From: Paratinospora sagittata
Lineage: Eukaryota > Streptophyta > Magnoliopsida > Ranunculales > Menispermaceae
Reading direction: 5' to 3'
Assembly (NCBI GenBank): GCA_035771175.1
Contig: CM069607.1
Location: 9,792,501 to 9,856,500, forward strand
Length of the DNA: 64,000 nt
Part shown: positions 21,585-32,605 of the stretch, one piece after another
How positions within the stretch are numbered: the stretch's first letter is position 1
Layout of the letters: every line of letters begins with the position of its first letter
Program-made: the position numbers and the translations under genes
Notes under the pieces: generated by a model
What the model saw: the letters and a program-made list of their open reading frames with translations, nothing else
Database searches by the model: none
Told to the model about the DNA's origin: nothing

Positions 21585-22932
21585 TCTAAGCACTTTATTG
21601 TTGATTTTGCTATCTCTATAACTACATCCATATCAGCCCTACATCGTTAAAAATAACAACATATTATCAATATTAATATCAAAAATTTTCCAGTAGTAAT
21701 GAAATTAATAAACAGATTCAGAACCCTAGCTTGTGGTTATAAAGAAAGGAAATAAATCAAATCAGATACTAACATGTATGTTTTTGTGTGATCTGTTCAA
21801 AGAATATTCAGTACTTGAACTCACTGCTTTGTATTCATCATTTAGGACTTCAAATTCAAGACTTGTTCTTCCACTTGCTAAAGGTTGGTGACACTAAAAT
21901 AAGATAAAAACAGAAATATCCATCTTAGTATACAAGATAATAATAAATATATTGACATTCATAACAAACATAGAAACATTGTCTTTAATACATTATTAGA
22001 TTATCTTTAATTATATGTTGACAGATAATTCGAAACAAACTAATAATGTATTGATAAACATATTTCTATCAATATTGTATATAATATGAATGTTATTTAA
22101 GCATTTTAGTTTCTAGATAAATTGAGTTAAAGATGTAAATAACATTACATTCTCTTGAAGTCGGTAGTAGCTATAACTGTTGGTACAAGGCTGGCAAGTA
22201 GAGAGGTCAAGCTACGAAATCTCACTTTTCTTCTTGTAATTGTTTTCATATTCATCTCTATGTTGTGTGTTTAATGAATTAGGTGCATTGCCTTCATTCC
22301 CCATAGATGATGCATTTAATAAAGAGCACAATAAAATTAATATCAAGAACTATAAAAAAAAATTACTAATACAAGTATTTAGATTTTTAATTAAAGCATT
22401 TATTAGTTATTGTGATATAATGAATATTAATTTTCAAGATTATTTGAATTTATAGGGACCATAAAGAACTTTAAATTTTTTTAATAAAATGATAGCTTAT
22501 AGAAATTTAAAATTTCTACTTGTGCATAATATTTAAATTTCTATGATCCAAAACTTTGACATTTTGTCTAACTTACCTTGACTTGAGTGCTCATGGTCAA
22601 TAGGTGAAATATTTTCCACATGGCTAGCCAAAGTCTTCTGTCTTTGAAAATGGTAAAATACTAAACAGTCCTACAGCCACTCAAAATTACACTAAATTCA
22701 GTACATTTAGCTAGTGCACTAAAGCGCTCAATATAAAAGATTTTATATTGATCCAAAGAAGTCAATATTTTTCCAATACGATTCCCAAGTCTCCAAAGCA
22801 TTACTATAAAATACTAGATTATCATGTCTCTGTTTTTTTTTTTTGGCAGGTGGGGGTTTGAAAAAACAGACCTTGCATATCTAAGATCCTAGGATTAACA
22901 AGTCACTTAAATATACGTGATTCTGTATTGAT

Positions 22933-25316
22933 CTAAGGGACATGAGCATCCGGATAGAGCATCTGCTGTGAATTGGGCACAGAAGGCCTCTGATTTTCTT
23001 GTGGCAAAGATGAGTTTTGTCTTGGAGAAGCATATTGTATAGGAAAATTAGTAGTTGAATTCTTTGAATAAAACTTCTTAAATGGCTCCAACAATTGCTC
23101 ATCATCTTCAAAAAGACATTCAATCTGCAAAAATAAAACAAAAAAAAAACAAATTTTAAGGTATTTGGAAAGATGGAAAGAAAAAGCTTAAAACCTCATT
23201 ATAACAAAAAAAAAAAGGTGTGCATGTAAATGAGAAACATGCACTAATATACCTCTTGGTAGACCTCTTCCACGCTGTAGCCACACTTTCTGTGCAAGTT
23301 TAATATGTCCAAAACTGAATTAAACTTGTAGCAATTATCTTGAAGCTTTCCCTGTCATTGTAAAGTTAAGTTAGCTCACATAGTTGGACTTTTATATATT
23401 AATTATAACTTTTGAGTTGAATGGTTTCTAATATAAATGAAAAGTTTTGTTATTCTAAGGTTCGGTGTTCAAATCTCTTCACAAATATTTACCTATTTCT
23501 TTTATTTTATTCATCATGTTTTTCCTCCTTGCTAAGAGAGTTTCTATTTCATCATTAAAAATTTATTAGCTAGTTCGGTAAAGTCAAAGGATTTGATGAA
23601 TTGAAATAGGTCTTATTTAAATCTAGTTCATGCGTCATCATGCACGTAAGAGGGAAGAATCAATATTTGTATTTGCCTATAGATATATATAGTCGAGCTT
23701 GTTTTTTTCAACTAAACCTTTTGGATACAGTGGTTTCTAACAAAATAAAAAGAAAAAATCGATAAGATTAATTTATTTACCCATATGGAATCTAAAAAAT
23801 CTCTTGTGTCCTTAGAGTAATGAGGTTCAATCTTTGAAGACTCAGACTCGGACTCAGGTGATGGGTTGATCTCACTGCAATCCTCAGGCAAGAAGATATT
23901 GAAGCCCAAAATGAAATTTTCATTTCCTTTGAAAAGTTCTTTTATTCTTGACTTTAGTCCATCTACATCAAATCTGCAAGTAACATTGAAAGTCATAAAA
24001 AAAAAATACAATTTTGGCATAAAGATATATTCATACCTTTTGGTCTTGCAGCCTAACATGATTCGACAAAATTCAGCATATCTCTCTTGCTCATCTCGAA
24101 ACAAGTTCTTTACAGCATTAGTATAGGCTAATGTATCATAGGCTGTTAAACCTTCTCTCCTTCGAGTTTCTTTAAGAGCTTTAAATAGTTGATAGCTACA
24201 TTCCCTATAAAATATACATATATATATAATAAGAACACAAGATTCATTGAACTCTTATAAAGATAAAAAAAACATTTATTATCATGAAGAAGAGAAAATT
24301 GTCTCAAAATAAAAATGCGTATTAAGAATAATTTGTTCAATTCTAATGCCTAAAGTTGGAGCACTCATGACGTAATGGCTTTTGACATTCTTTTGAAAAT
24401 ACCCTTAAAAGCTTTACTGTTTTATTTAAGTTTGAAAATATAGTTTTGATGATGTCAAGACTAATGTAGTGTTTTTGATTAATCAAAATTTTCTCCGCTA
24501 CTTTCTCCATCATAGATTTTATTTTTATATTGATTTATTGGTTGTGTGATTCAAGATGATCCAATAACATTTAAGGGCATAGATAATATAGAAAATTTTA
24601 TTAATAAATAGTAAAAATTATTTAGAATACTAATACTTGAACTACTATAGTTAAAGGAAAGTGCCCAATAAATTGCTCATTGTTTTTTAAAGTCTATGAA
24701 ATTAAACCTTCAATATATTAAATGAATTTTAGTGAAAATCTGCTTCTTCTTCAACTTCTTCTTCTTTTATTCTCTTCTTAAAAGAGCAATGCTAAATAGA
24801 TTAAAATTAACACACTAATTGCTATAAATCATTGTCACATCATATTTCAACATTAATTAATCAATATAACACATTTTTCAAAAAAGATACAAATCTGACA
24901 TGGAGCCTTAACAAATCAAATTTGTAGCAAATGGTGTGGAGATTTTAATGACAATTTAGAAGGAAGCATTAAACCAAAGACAAACAATTAATTAAAATAA
25001 GAAAAGTAATTAGAGCATGCATGAGCATTAAGAAACCAAGAAAAAAAGAAAGAAAAAGAATGTCAATTAACTATCAAACTAAGAAATTAAAACAAGGAAA
25101 AGTAAGAGTACTATAAAACGAAAAAAAATAAAAAATAAAAATAAAAAAGTGGGAATCTCCCTCCTGCATGAAAGCAGAAAATTTGAACAAGAAATAAAAT
25201 AAACGTGTACATATGTGAGAGAGGGAGAGAGATACTACTTACTCGTAGCAAATTCTAGGAACAAAGGGCGATCTCTGTGTTGGGTTTCCGAAGACGTTCT
25301 CTCTGCACTTCTTCAT
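22933..25316 (-). CDS. PAH-only SIN3-like protein, 241 residues
   Basis: Five coding exons with consensus splice sites: 25316-25243, 24204-24037, 23973-23781, 23351-23253, 23124-22933 (TAG). They total 726 nt with no frameshift or internal stop. PAH1 covers residues ~45-111 (AYDTLAYTNAVKNLF, RYAEFCRIMLG, then GLKSRIKELFKGN and ILGFNIFLPED). PAH2 covers ~139-197 (FLDSIWGKLQDNCYKFNSVL, ILNLHRKCGYSVEEVYQE, LFEDDEQLLEPFKKF). A Ser/Glu-rich linker joins them. The protein has no HDAC-interaction domain, unlike full-length plant SIN3-like proteins of over 1,000 residues; small PAH-only proteins are known in Arabidopsis. A 5' UTR exon (25698 to ~25900) and intron (25321-25697) precede the start. Likely nuclear, binding repressor peptides; whether it is expressed is unknown. 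Confidence 0.72.
23408..23540 (+). mobile_element. Possible tRNA-derived SINE in an intron
   Basis: A-box-like 'tgagttgaatggttt' (23413-23427) and B-box-like 'ggtgttcaaatct' (23464-23476) are spaced as in an RNA polymerase III promoter. It lies in the intron between the third and fourth PAH coding exons, antisense to the gene. No clear poly-A end or target duplication was found, so the 3' limit is a guess. Confidence 0.35.
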
Positions 25317-25697
25317 CTCTCTGTAAAAACATACAAACCATATCTAAATATAGTGGCCAAATTTCCTCAGATTTTTAAGTTTTTAGCTCTCTTTTAATGA
25401 ATTTTCTTTCCTATTTCCTAAATTCTCTAAAGTTAGGTAGCAATTAAGGGGAAAAATTTCTCTAAACTTCGGTAGCAATTAAGGAAAAAAAATATCAGAT
25501 AAAGAAGAGGAGCAGAAGAAGAAATTCTCTAAACTTAGGTATTTAATAGGTGGTTTGATATAATGATCAGCTTGGATATTCGGTGTTGATCCGGATGACT
25601 TATTAAAACAATCAGAAATTTTCTAAACTTAAGTAGCAGCAGAAATTAAGGGAAAAAAAAAACTAAAAACTAAAAGAAAATCAAATTGAATCCTTAC

Positions 25698-25900
25698 CTC
25701 GTCCGGGATCGCAATCGCTGGCGTAGAAGATGAAGTAGGTTGATCGGACGAAGATGAGGAGCAGAAGAAGAAGAGGGTCCTCTGTATCTGCGTGTTGTCG
25801 CGTATGAAGAAGAAGAGGGTTGTTGATGATAAAAGAAGAAGATGATGATGAAGAAGAAGAGGATTGGATGGTCCCATTAAATAGTAGAGTTTTTAGATTT
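25698..25900 (-). other. 5' UTR exon of the SIN3-like gene
   Basis: On the minus strand this exon ends GGACGAG followed by the donor gtaagg at 25697-25692. The acceptor ttttacag is at 25321-25328. An ATG at 25877 opens a frame, but across the splice it reaches a stop after about 24 codons, so the downstream ATG at 25316 is the better start. The exon is rich in CTT/TCT triplets, common in plant 5' UTRs. Confidence 0.5.
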
Positions 25901-26391
25901 ACAATTGAGTTAGAATCGATTTACAATCGATTGAGAATGGGAGACAAAAATAAATAAAAAAATAGAAAGCATATATAAGATGGATAACGGAACAAAACAA
26001 AAATAGAAAACAGAGAGTGAGTAGAGTTTCAATCGATTGAATTAGAGTAAAACTAGTTTGTTATATAGCAATACATTATCTGTGAAGTACCAATACGCAA
26101 TGAAAACCAGTTTATTTATTATATAAAATAATTAAGTTTGTAGCCCCGGGTGTTCTATACTAGTTTATTATATGTTTTCTTTTCGTTCGTTCTTTTCTTT
26201 CTTTCTTTTCAAGTTGTATGGTAAGTTAGAGGGTGATCAAGCGCAGGCTGCAAAACATTTGCTATTCCTATCTCTTATGTTCCGGTGAGAGCTTTTCCCT
26301 CTCCTATGGTGGGAGCGTTTGTTTTTCTTCTCGGAAAATTAATCCCTCTTCCATTTCGGTGAGAGCTTGAGTAGTAAGATTAATAGTAACC
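25901..26391. other. Intergenic / promoter side of the SIN3-like gene
   Basis: AT-rich to about 26160, a CTTT-rich patch at 26175-26210, then 'ggtgagagcttttccctctc' and 'ggtgggagcgtttg' phrases (26284-26325) that recall plant LINE leaders. Too little for a firm call. Confidence 0.3.
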
Positions 26392-26900
26392 ATGGTCGAT
26401 GATTGGAGGCGGCATTTGAACGATGGAAATCTTTTACATTGTCGGAGACAGAAGGGGGACTTTATTTTTCTAAAAGTTCAGCCTACAAAAGGTGTCAAAC
26501 GCTTCAGGATCAAAGAAAAGCTTTTTCCACGATATATCAGGCCATTTTATATCGTTGAACATATTGACAAATTAGCCTATCAATTATCCCTTCCATCATC
26601 CATCTCTAAAGTTCATAACGTTTTTCATGTATCCATGTTTCGAAAGTATCGTCATGATCCTTCACATATCATCCTTTTGGTTGAAGTTCAAGTTGAAGAA
26701 GGAAACAAAAATCAGGAGAAAGCGATACAGATTCTAGATAGAAAAACTCAAGAACTACGGAGACTAAGCATACTACTTGGCAAAGTACTCTTGGATCACC
26801 ACGGAGTAAAGGAAACAACTTGAGAACTAGAAGAAACAATTAAATTGAATACCCCAAATTATTTTCTAGTAATAATTGATGATGTGATACATTGTACTAT
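26392..26900 (+). pseudogene. Chromovirus integrase C-terminus and chromodomain fragment
   Basis: The translated frame reads KGDFIFLKVQPTKGVKRFRI, FPRYIRPFYIVEHIDKLAYQ, VHNVFHVSMFRKYRHDPSH, then a chromodomain-like part (QILDRKTQELRRLSI, VLLDHHGVKETT). This is the integrase C-terminal end of Ty3/gypsy chromoviruses. The stop TGA at 26821 stands where these proteins have Trp (TWELEE), so the apparent C-terminus is a nonsense mutation. All upstream pol is missing. Confidence 0.8.
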
Positions 26901-27518
26901 TTCACTAATCAATAAAATTAAGAAACTTCCTTTACAATGTCTTAATATATCGTTTCATTTAAATAACGATGCAGATGTATGAAAACAACACAGGCAGGAG
27001 CAATGAACCATACACGTTATGGCTTGCTTGGCAACAAGTGGAGACTTCTTCAAGTTCTGAAACAAACCCCAACTTTCTTGCATCACCAACTCCTTCGCCT
27101 TAGCGCCAACGATCCCTATCGCCAGAGTGTATATCGTAACAAAATTGCCCAAAACAATCCAATGCCCTCATCCTGGTAGGATCTCCTACCAAAATTGTCA
27201 GGCGGCCAAATTCAAGCAACTGCACGAAAAGGAATTCCGTCACTCAACCTCCCTCCCCTGAAACGTTGCAACTTGCAGTACCCTACACCACCATCTGTCA
27301 GGCAAATGTCAAAACCTTTTACGGAATAATCCGATTCCATTTGCTCTCCATTATTCAATGATGTCGAGGATTTCACTGGCCACAGAATAATTCAGGGACC
27401 TTACCTGCAATACCTTGATCTTAGGAATGATGACGAAGACGGTGAGTCTCACAAAGACAACAATCATTACTACATGGACTGAAATTTAGAGGGCGAAATT
27501 CTTTTAAGGGGGGTAGAG
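26901..27518 (+). other. Region between chromodomain and 3' LTR, unassigned
   Basis: About 600 bp of less AT-rich sequence between the chromovirus coding end and its LTR. Overlapping open frames exist on both strands (26979-27179 +, 27152-26955 -) but neither matches a family I know. It ends in a polypurine tract, 'ttttaaggggggtaga' (27502-27517), directly before the LTR. Confidence 0.4.
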
Positions 27519-28280
27519 TGTAATACCCCTAGTTTACAAAAAAAAAAAAAAAATTGGAACGTTTGGGCATGTCTTTTGCTATAAAAAGCCCCCTCCCTTC
27601 CTCATTTCTTCACACCACTCATCCTCACTCTCTCTCCCTCTTCTAGAGGCTTTCTTTCTCTTTCTCTCTTTTGAGACTCTCTCCCTCTCTTTTTGAGACT
27701 CTCTTTTCGGTGCGAAGCGGTTCTGCTCGAGAAGAAGGTCCAGTTTTTTAAAGAAGTTTATCTGAAGGTGGGGAACGAAACATAGGTTTGCGTGTCTTAT
27801 GACTTTTATTAAAGGTTTCATTCATTTATCATTATGTCTATTATTCATTTACACTGCATTATTTCATATAATGTTCATACTTATCATAGTTATGCCTTAA
27901 TATTTGAAGTTTATGTATTACACTATTATTGTGTCAGATTAGTGGTCAATTTGACTTAACCAAACTTAGGCTTCTCCTCAGTAACTTTGAATAGTAAACG
28001 GGAAGCAACTTGTTGCTCTAGAAGACGTGGTATTTAAGCGAACCTTGTGTCCCACCTCACGACTGAAGACTGGTCTAGTTGGTCTTATTTGAAAGTTATC
28101 TGCTTGTACAAGTGGTACTGGATATCCTAACAACGCACGTGGTGATGCCGACCCTGATAAGTATCACCAGACGTTGCCAAATTCTGTCTAATATTAGTAA
28201 AGACCGGACCTGCTCTTGCATAGTCATTATACATAACCACCTAGGGCGTAAGTGGTTTGTGATCCACGAAATAGTTAGTT
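27519..28280 (+). mobile_element. 3' LTR of the chromovirus fragment (3' end uncertain)
   Basis: Starts TGTAATACCCCTAG right after a polypurine tract. A TATA box is at 27580-27587 (tataaaaa), followed by a CT-rich leader (27620-27700). The 3' limit is not visible: no terminal ACA-type end matches, and from about 28290 the sequence looks like a different LTR. Confidence 0.6.
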
Positions 28281-28287
28281 TTTAGAT

Positions 28288-29756
28288 ATATTTGCATTAA
28301 TTGTTCATATTTAGTGTTTTAGGTTCATTTAGATATTTTTATGAGTTTTATAAGTTGGTTTTAATGGTTTTCATGAATAAAATGCATTAGGCTATCTTAG
28401 AAAAATAATCATGATTTTTAAGTATTTTTTCTAAAGTCAATTGCATCATTTACATATTAATATTGTCACATTTTACGAGTTCATACATATTTACATTTAG
28501 AATTTTATTTCTTGATTAATATAGATCACTTACTTGTATTTTTTGTGCTTTGTTTTGTAGATAAATAAAGAGCCTAAAAGTGGGTTGGAATGTGGTTCAA
28601 ATGATGACAAAATCATATCAAAGAAATGTACAAAAAGATGGACAAGAACCAAGAAAAGAAGAAGAATGGAAGTCGTTCTAAGCGTCATGTTGCGTTAAAA
28701 GGCATGTAGCGCCGTGGTGCTGGGTTGTGCACGGTACAGGGTTTTGTGTGCATTTTGAATATTTTGCTTACCTTTTTTGGTTTTTTTTCACCCACACTTG
28801 TATATAAGCTCACTTAACGTTTGTTTTGAGAGCTCTCTCTTTTTTTTTATCACATTTTAGAAAATAGCAATTAGGTTTAGAGAAAGAGGAGAGAAAAAGG
28901 AACAAGAGAAGAGACAAGAAGAAGGAGTTGCAGGTTGGAGAAGAAGAATAAGAAGGAGATCTCACTCTTAAAGGGGGTTTTTCAAATTTCTTTCCTAATT
29001 CAATTTGTTTCAATGATTTCTTATTTGAATCTCTATCTTGTATCCATGGATTGGGTTATGAACTAAATAGATAATCTAGAGTTTTGATTTAGCTATGTTG
29101 GATCTTGTGATTGAGTCATTGTTTATGTGTTTTTGAGCAATCTTTTGGGTTTATTTATGATTCTTCATGCTTATTGCTTTCGAATTGCTGATCACTCTTT
29201 GAATGAACATAGATTTGGTTTCTTACACTTGGGAGAGGTATTATCGAATCGGAGTAAAGAAATTGTAACCTAGGGTGGAGTAAACCCTCTGAAATCCATT
29301 AAAATGAATCATAGAATCTAAGGCATTCTTGATTTAAAAGGTTTGTCACTCGGAAGAGGGAATCGATAGATTGAGAGTAGATATTCAAGCTATCACTCGG
29401 GAGAAGGGTTTGAATGAAAAAGGATTCAGGATTTATAAATTTCAGAAATTAATTCATTACACAATTATTAGAAATTATGAGAGACATCGTAGTGAGATCT
29501 AAACTCTAGAACTATAAATCTATTGATTTCTCTCCAATTTCCATTTAATTTGCATTATTTTCTTAGATTTTGTTTAATTTGCATTTTATCCATTAATTCA
29601 CTCCACTTTGATCACCTAGATAAAATCAAAAGCATTGTAGAATTAGGCATTAAGATTAGTAAAATCACCCTCCCTGTGGATACGATAACCCGACTCACCT
29701 CGGATATATTATAACTTGATATTCATACACTTGCAAATTTAAATATACCGCATCAG
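28288..29756 (+). mobile_element. LTR of an Athila-like gypsy element
   Basis: Features usual for this type: 'gctttgttttgtag' (28549-28562), TATA box tatataag (28801-28808), an agag-rich transcribed leader (28880-28960), long AT-rich body with 'cactcgggagagg'-like phrases (29228-29240, 29347), and a tail 'ccctccctgtggatacga' (29667-29684) running to ...accgcatca at 29756. The start coordinate is approximate. It is followed directly by LINE sequence; no target duplication was found. Confidence 0.5.
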
Positions 29757-32605
29757 GGAGTGAAAGTCACAATTTCCAACGTGATTCCAAATTTATGGGT
29801 AGCTATAAAATATGAGAAACTTAACGACTTTTGTTACCAATGCGGGATGGTGGATCATGTTCTAAAAGATTGTAAGGGTTATCAAGAGAACAAAGTCTCC
29901 CCTAACTCACCACCATTGCAATTCGGGGCATGGTTTCAAGCCAGTCAAGAGCGTAGAGGTCCTTCTTCATCCACTATACCAAGAAGTTATAAGAATCTAG
30001 AAGGGAAAGTAGAATGCAGAACCTTCATCCTTTGGGACGGCGGCCTCCGGCAAACAAAGCCAACCGTCGGGAAACATGTCTAGCGAGGTAGGCAGAGAGA
30101 AAGGGGCAATTTCCTTTTTTGGAGGAGAAAAATCAGGAAAATACGAGATTAGTGGGATAGTTGCTAATTCGAAAGTCGTTATTATTGAAGATAGGGAACG
30201 GTCGACAGTTATGGAAAATAGAGTGGAGAGCAAAAAGGAAGTTAGCATCAAAATGGGTGAAGCCATGATAATTAAGGAGGATCCAAAATTTCATGCTAAC
30301 GCGCTTCCAAATATAAAATACAAGTGGCCATGTCAAACCACACAACCACTTTGGGATTAACAACCATCCAAGTGTCCACACAGGCTGGTAACCTCGGTTC
30401 CCATGCAGGTATCCACCTTGGGTGACAGTTTGGGTGAGTCTGTACAGCCATGACTCTCCACCACCAACATGATTATTGATGTCATTCAGAACCCAATATC
30501 GTACTAGTTACAAAAAGTGAAAGAACCATGCATTGATACAGGTTCAGAAGGATCGACAAAAAGAAGAACTTGGAAACGTCTTGCTCGTGCCAGTGAACCT
30601 TTTCAAGATCCAGAAAACAAACCAACAGTTGGAGAAAAACAAAGGGAAGTGCCAGCGCCTTTTGCTATTCAAGGGGAGAAGAACCTCAAAAAAGGAAAAC
30701 AGGACTTTGGGGAAAATTCAAATGATGAGATATCGACGGAGGTTGGTAAGGACCAACCCCACCAAGACCAATGAAAATCTTCGCATGAAATGTCTGTGGT
30801 TCCGAGAATCCACGGGCATTTCGGTCGCTGCATAAGATAATGCAGCAAGAAAAACTTGACATTATGTTCCTTATTGAAACAAAGATGACCAAAACACAAT
30901 GAGAACTATTGAGAGTAAAACTGAAGTTTGATAATGTGTTTTCAGTTGAAAGAATTGATTTAAGTGGTGGTTTGTCACCTGTGGCACAACAACACACTGG
31001 TGTCTTTAAGGTCTTATTCTAAGGGGCATATTGATGTGATAATCAAAGATGAAAGGGATGAGGAATGGCAGTTTACAGGATTTTATGGAGACTCGGATCC
31101 AATGGAAAAAAAACATTCTTTGGAAATACTTAACAGGCTTAGTAAGATGAATGATACCCTTTGGCTATGTGGTGGTGATTTCAATGAAATTATGTTTGGA
31201 GGTGAAACGAAGGCAGAAATCCAAGAAATTTTACTTTTATGAGCTCATTTAGGGATGTCATCTCAGAATGCGGACTACAAGATTTGGGGTACTTAGGACC
31301 TAAGTTCACTTGGCATAACAAGAGGGTGGGAGATCAATATGTGGCGGAGAGAATTGATCGTTGGTTTTGTAACATGTCTTGGAAAAATTTGTTCCCAAGG
31401 GCCAAGGTGAGAAACTTAGATTTATGGTTTTCAGACCACCATTCAATTCAATTGATTACTGAAGGCAACTCAATATCAACCCTACCCAAGAATGGTCTAT
31501 TTTGAAGAAGTGTGGTTGCAAGAAGAACAGCTCAAGGACGTGGTTGCTAACATTTGGAATAGCTCGATACGAGATAAAGATTTGATCATGAACAAAATTG
31601 GCAAATGCTTACATCGCCTCAAAGCCTGGAGTAAGAAGGTGGTCCCTCAACCGAAACGCTAAGGAAATGGAGAAGGCAAGAAACAGGTTATCTTCTATTC
31701 ACACCGAAGCATAATCAAACTCAGAGGTAATGATGCGGATTCAGGAATTAAAGAGCTCATTGGACCTGTTGATGGAGAAGGAGAAGACCTATTGGCGACA
31801 AAGGGCGAAATCTCTGTGGTTACAAGCGGGTGATTGAAATATAAAATTTTTCCATTTTAAAGTTACCCAAAGGAAGAAAAAAAACTACATCAGAGGAATT
31901 TATGATCTTTCAGGCGAATGAATCAATGAGAAGGTACATATTGGTTCTATTTTCATAATCTTTTTAGCTCTTGCACTCCAAATGCAAGCAACATTAGGAC
32001 TATCACAGCTACATTGGAAAGAAAAATCACTCCATCAATGAATGAAGTATTATCCAGAAGTTTTACAGCAGAAAAGGTTTACTCTGCACTTTTTTAGATA
32101 AATCCAACAAAATCCCCAGGGTCAGATGGTATGTCAAAGACTTACGACGATACCGTTAGGAAAAAATGGTCTAAACATATCAAGGCTAATATGGAGGAGT
32201 ACTTACAGCTGAAGAACATGTTATATGATTACTCTAAGGTTTCAAGCCAAGTTATTAATTTTGGTAAGTTTGCTTTATCTTTTGGCAGAAATGTAAAGGC
32301 AGAGAGTAGGAATTTGATCATGAACCTTCTGGGGCTATCAGTGGTAGAACTTCATGCAAAATATTTGGGTGTACCATTGATGGTAGCTAGAAATAAGATT
32401 AACGCATTCACACCAATTCTAGAATGTATCTGGAAAAAATTGAACGGGTGGAAAAGTGGGATTTTTTCGTTGGGAGAAGAGAAGTTTTATTGAAAGTTGT
32501 GGTCCAACCTATCCCAACATACGCTATGAGTTGTTTCAAGCTACCAGTGGGCATGTGGCGGCAAATTGAGGGTCTTATGGCTAAATTTTGGTGGGGAAGT
32601 TCAGA
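29757..32605 (+). mobile_element. L1-type LINE, truncated and internally deleted
   Basis: ORF1 end (29760-30083) has a CCHC knuckle, FCYQCGMVDHVLKDC. The endonuclease follows in two frames: WLCGGDFNEIMFGGETKA (31155-31210) and GPKFTWHNKRVGDQY, ERIDRWFCN, SDHHSIQL (31290-31460). RT begins NPTKSPGSDGM (32103-32130). It then jumps to SSQVINFGKFALSFGRN and KYLGVPLMVARNKI (32230-32400), so the part with the catalytic Asp residues is deleted. The tail ([10 protein letters not shown]) stops at about 32605 at an antisense LTR. Not functional. Confidence 0.8.

Larger units (their letters stand above)
19347..25900 (-). pseudogene. SIN3-like co-repressor gene, interrupted by a solo LTR
   Basis: Whole locus on the minus strand. 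The 5' exons encode two PAH domains (separate entry). Further downstream are four stretches that match the SIN3 HDAC-interaction domain: exon 22577-22637 (linker), exon 22149-22232 (LDLSTCQPCTNSY, in front of it a TAG at 22212-22214), exon 21774-21893 (GRTSLEFEVLNDEYKAVSS), and an exon now in two pieces, 21580-21638 and 19347-19417 (DMDVVIEIAKSTIKCLEEHL, then DHFLG). The last exon is split by the solo LTR 19418-21579. Splice phases of the downstream exons do not all agree. SIN3 proteins scaffold histone deacetylase complexes; here the HDAC-binding part is lost. The PAH part could still be expressed. Confidence 0.72.

Noticed and set aside
25629..25877. 82-codon frame with a hydrophobic, Phe-rich stretch (possible signal peptide)
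   Set aside because: It is the CTT/TCT-rich 5' UTR exon of the SIN3-like gene. The donor at 25697 cuts it, and the spliced frame soon stops.
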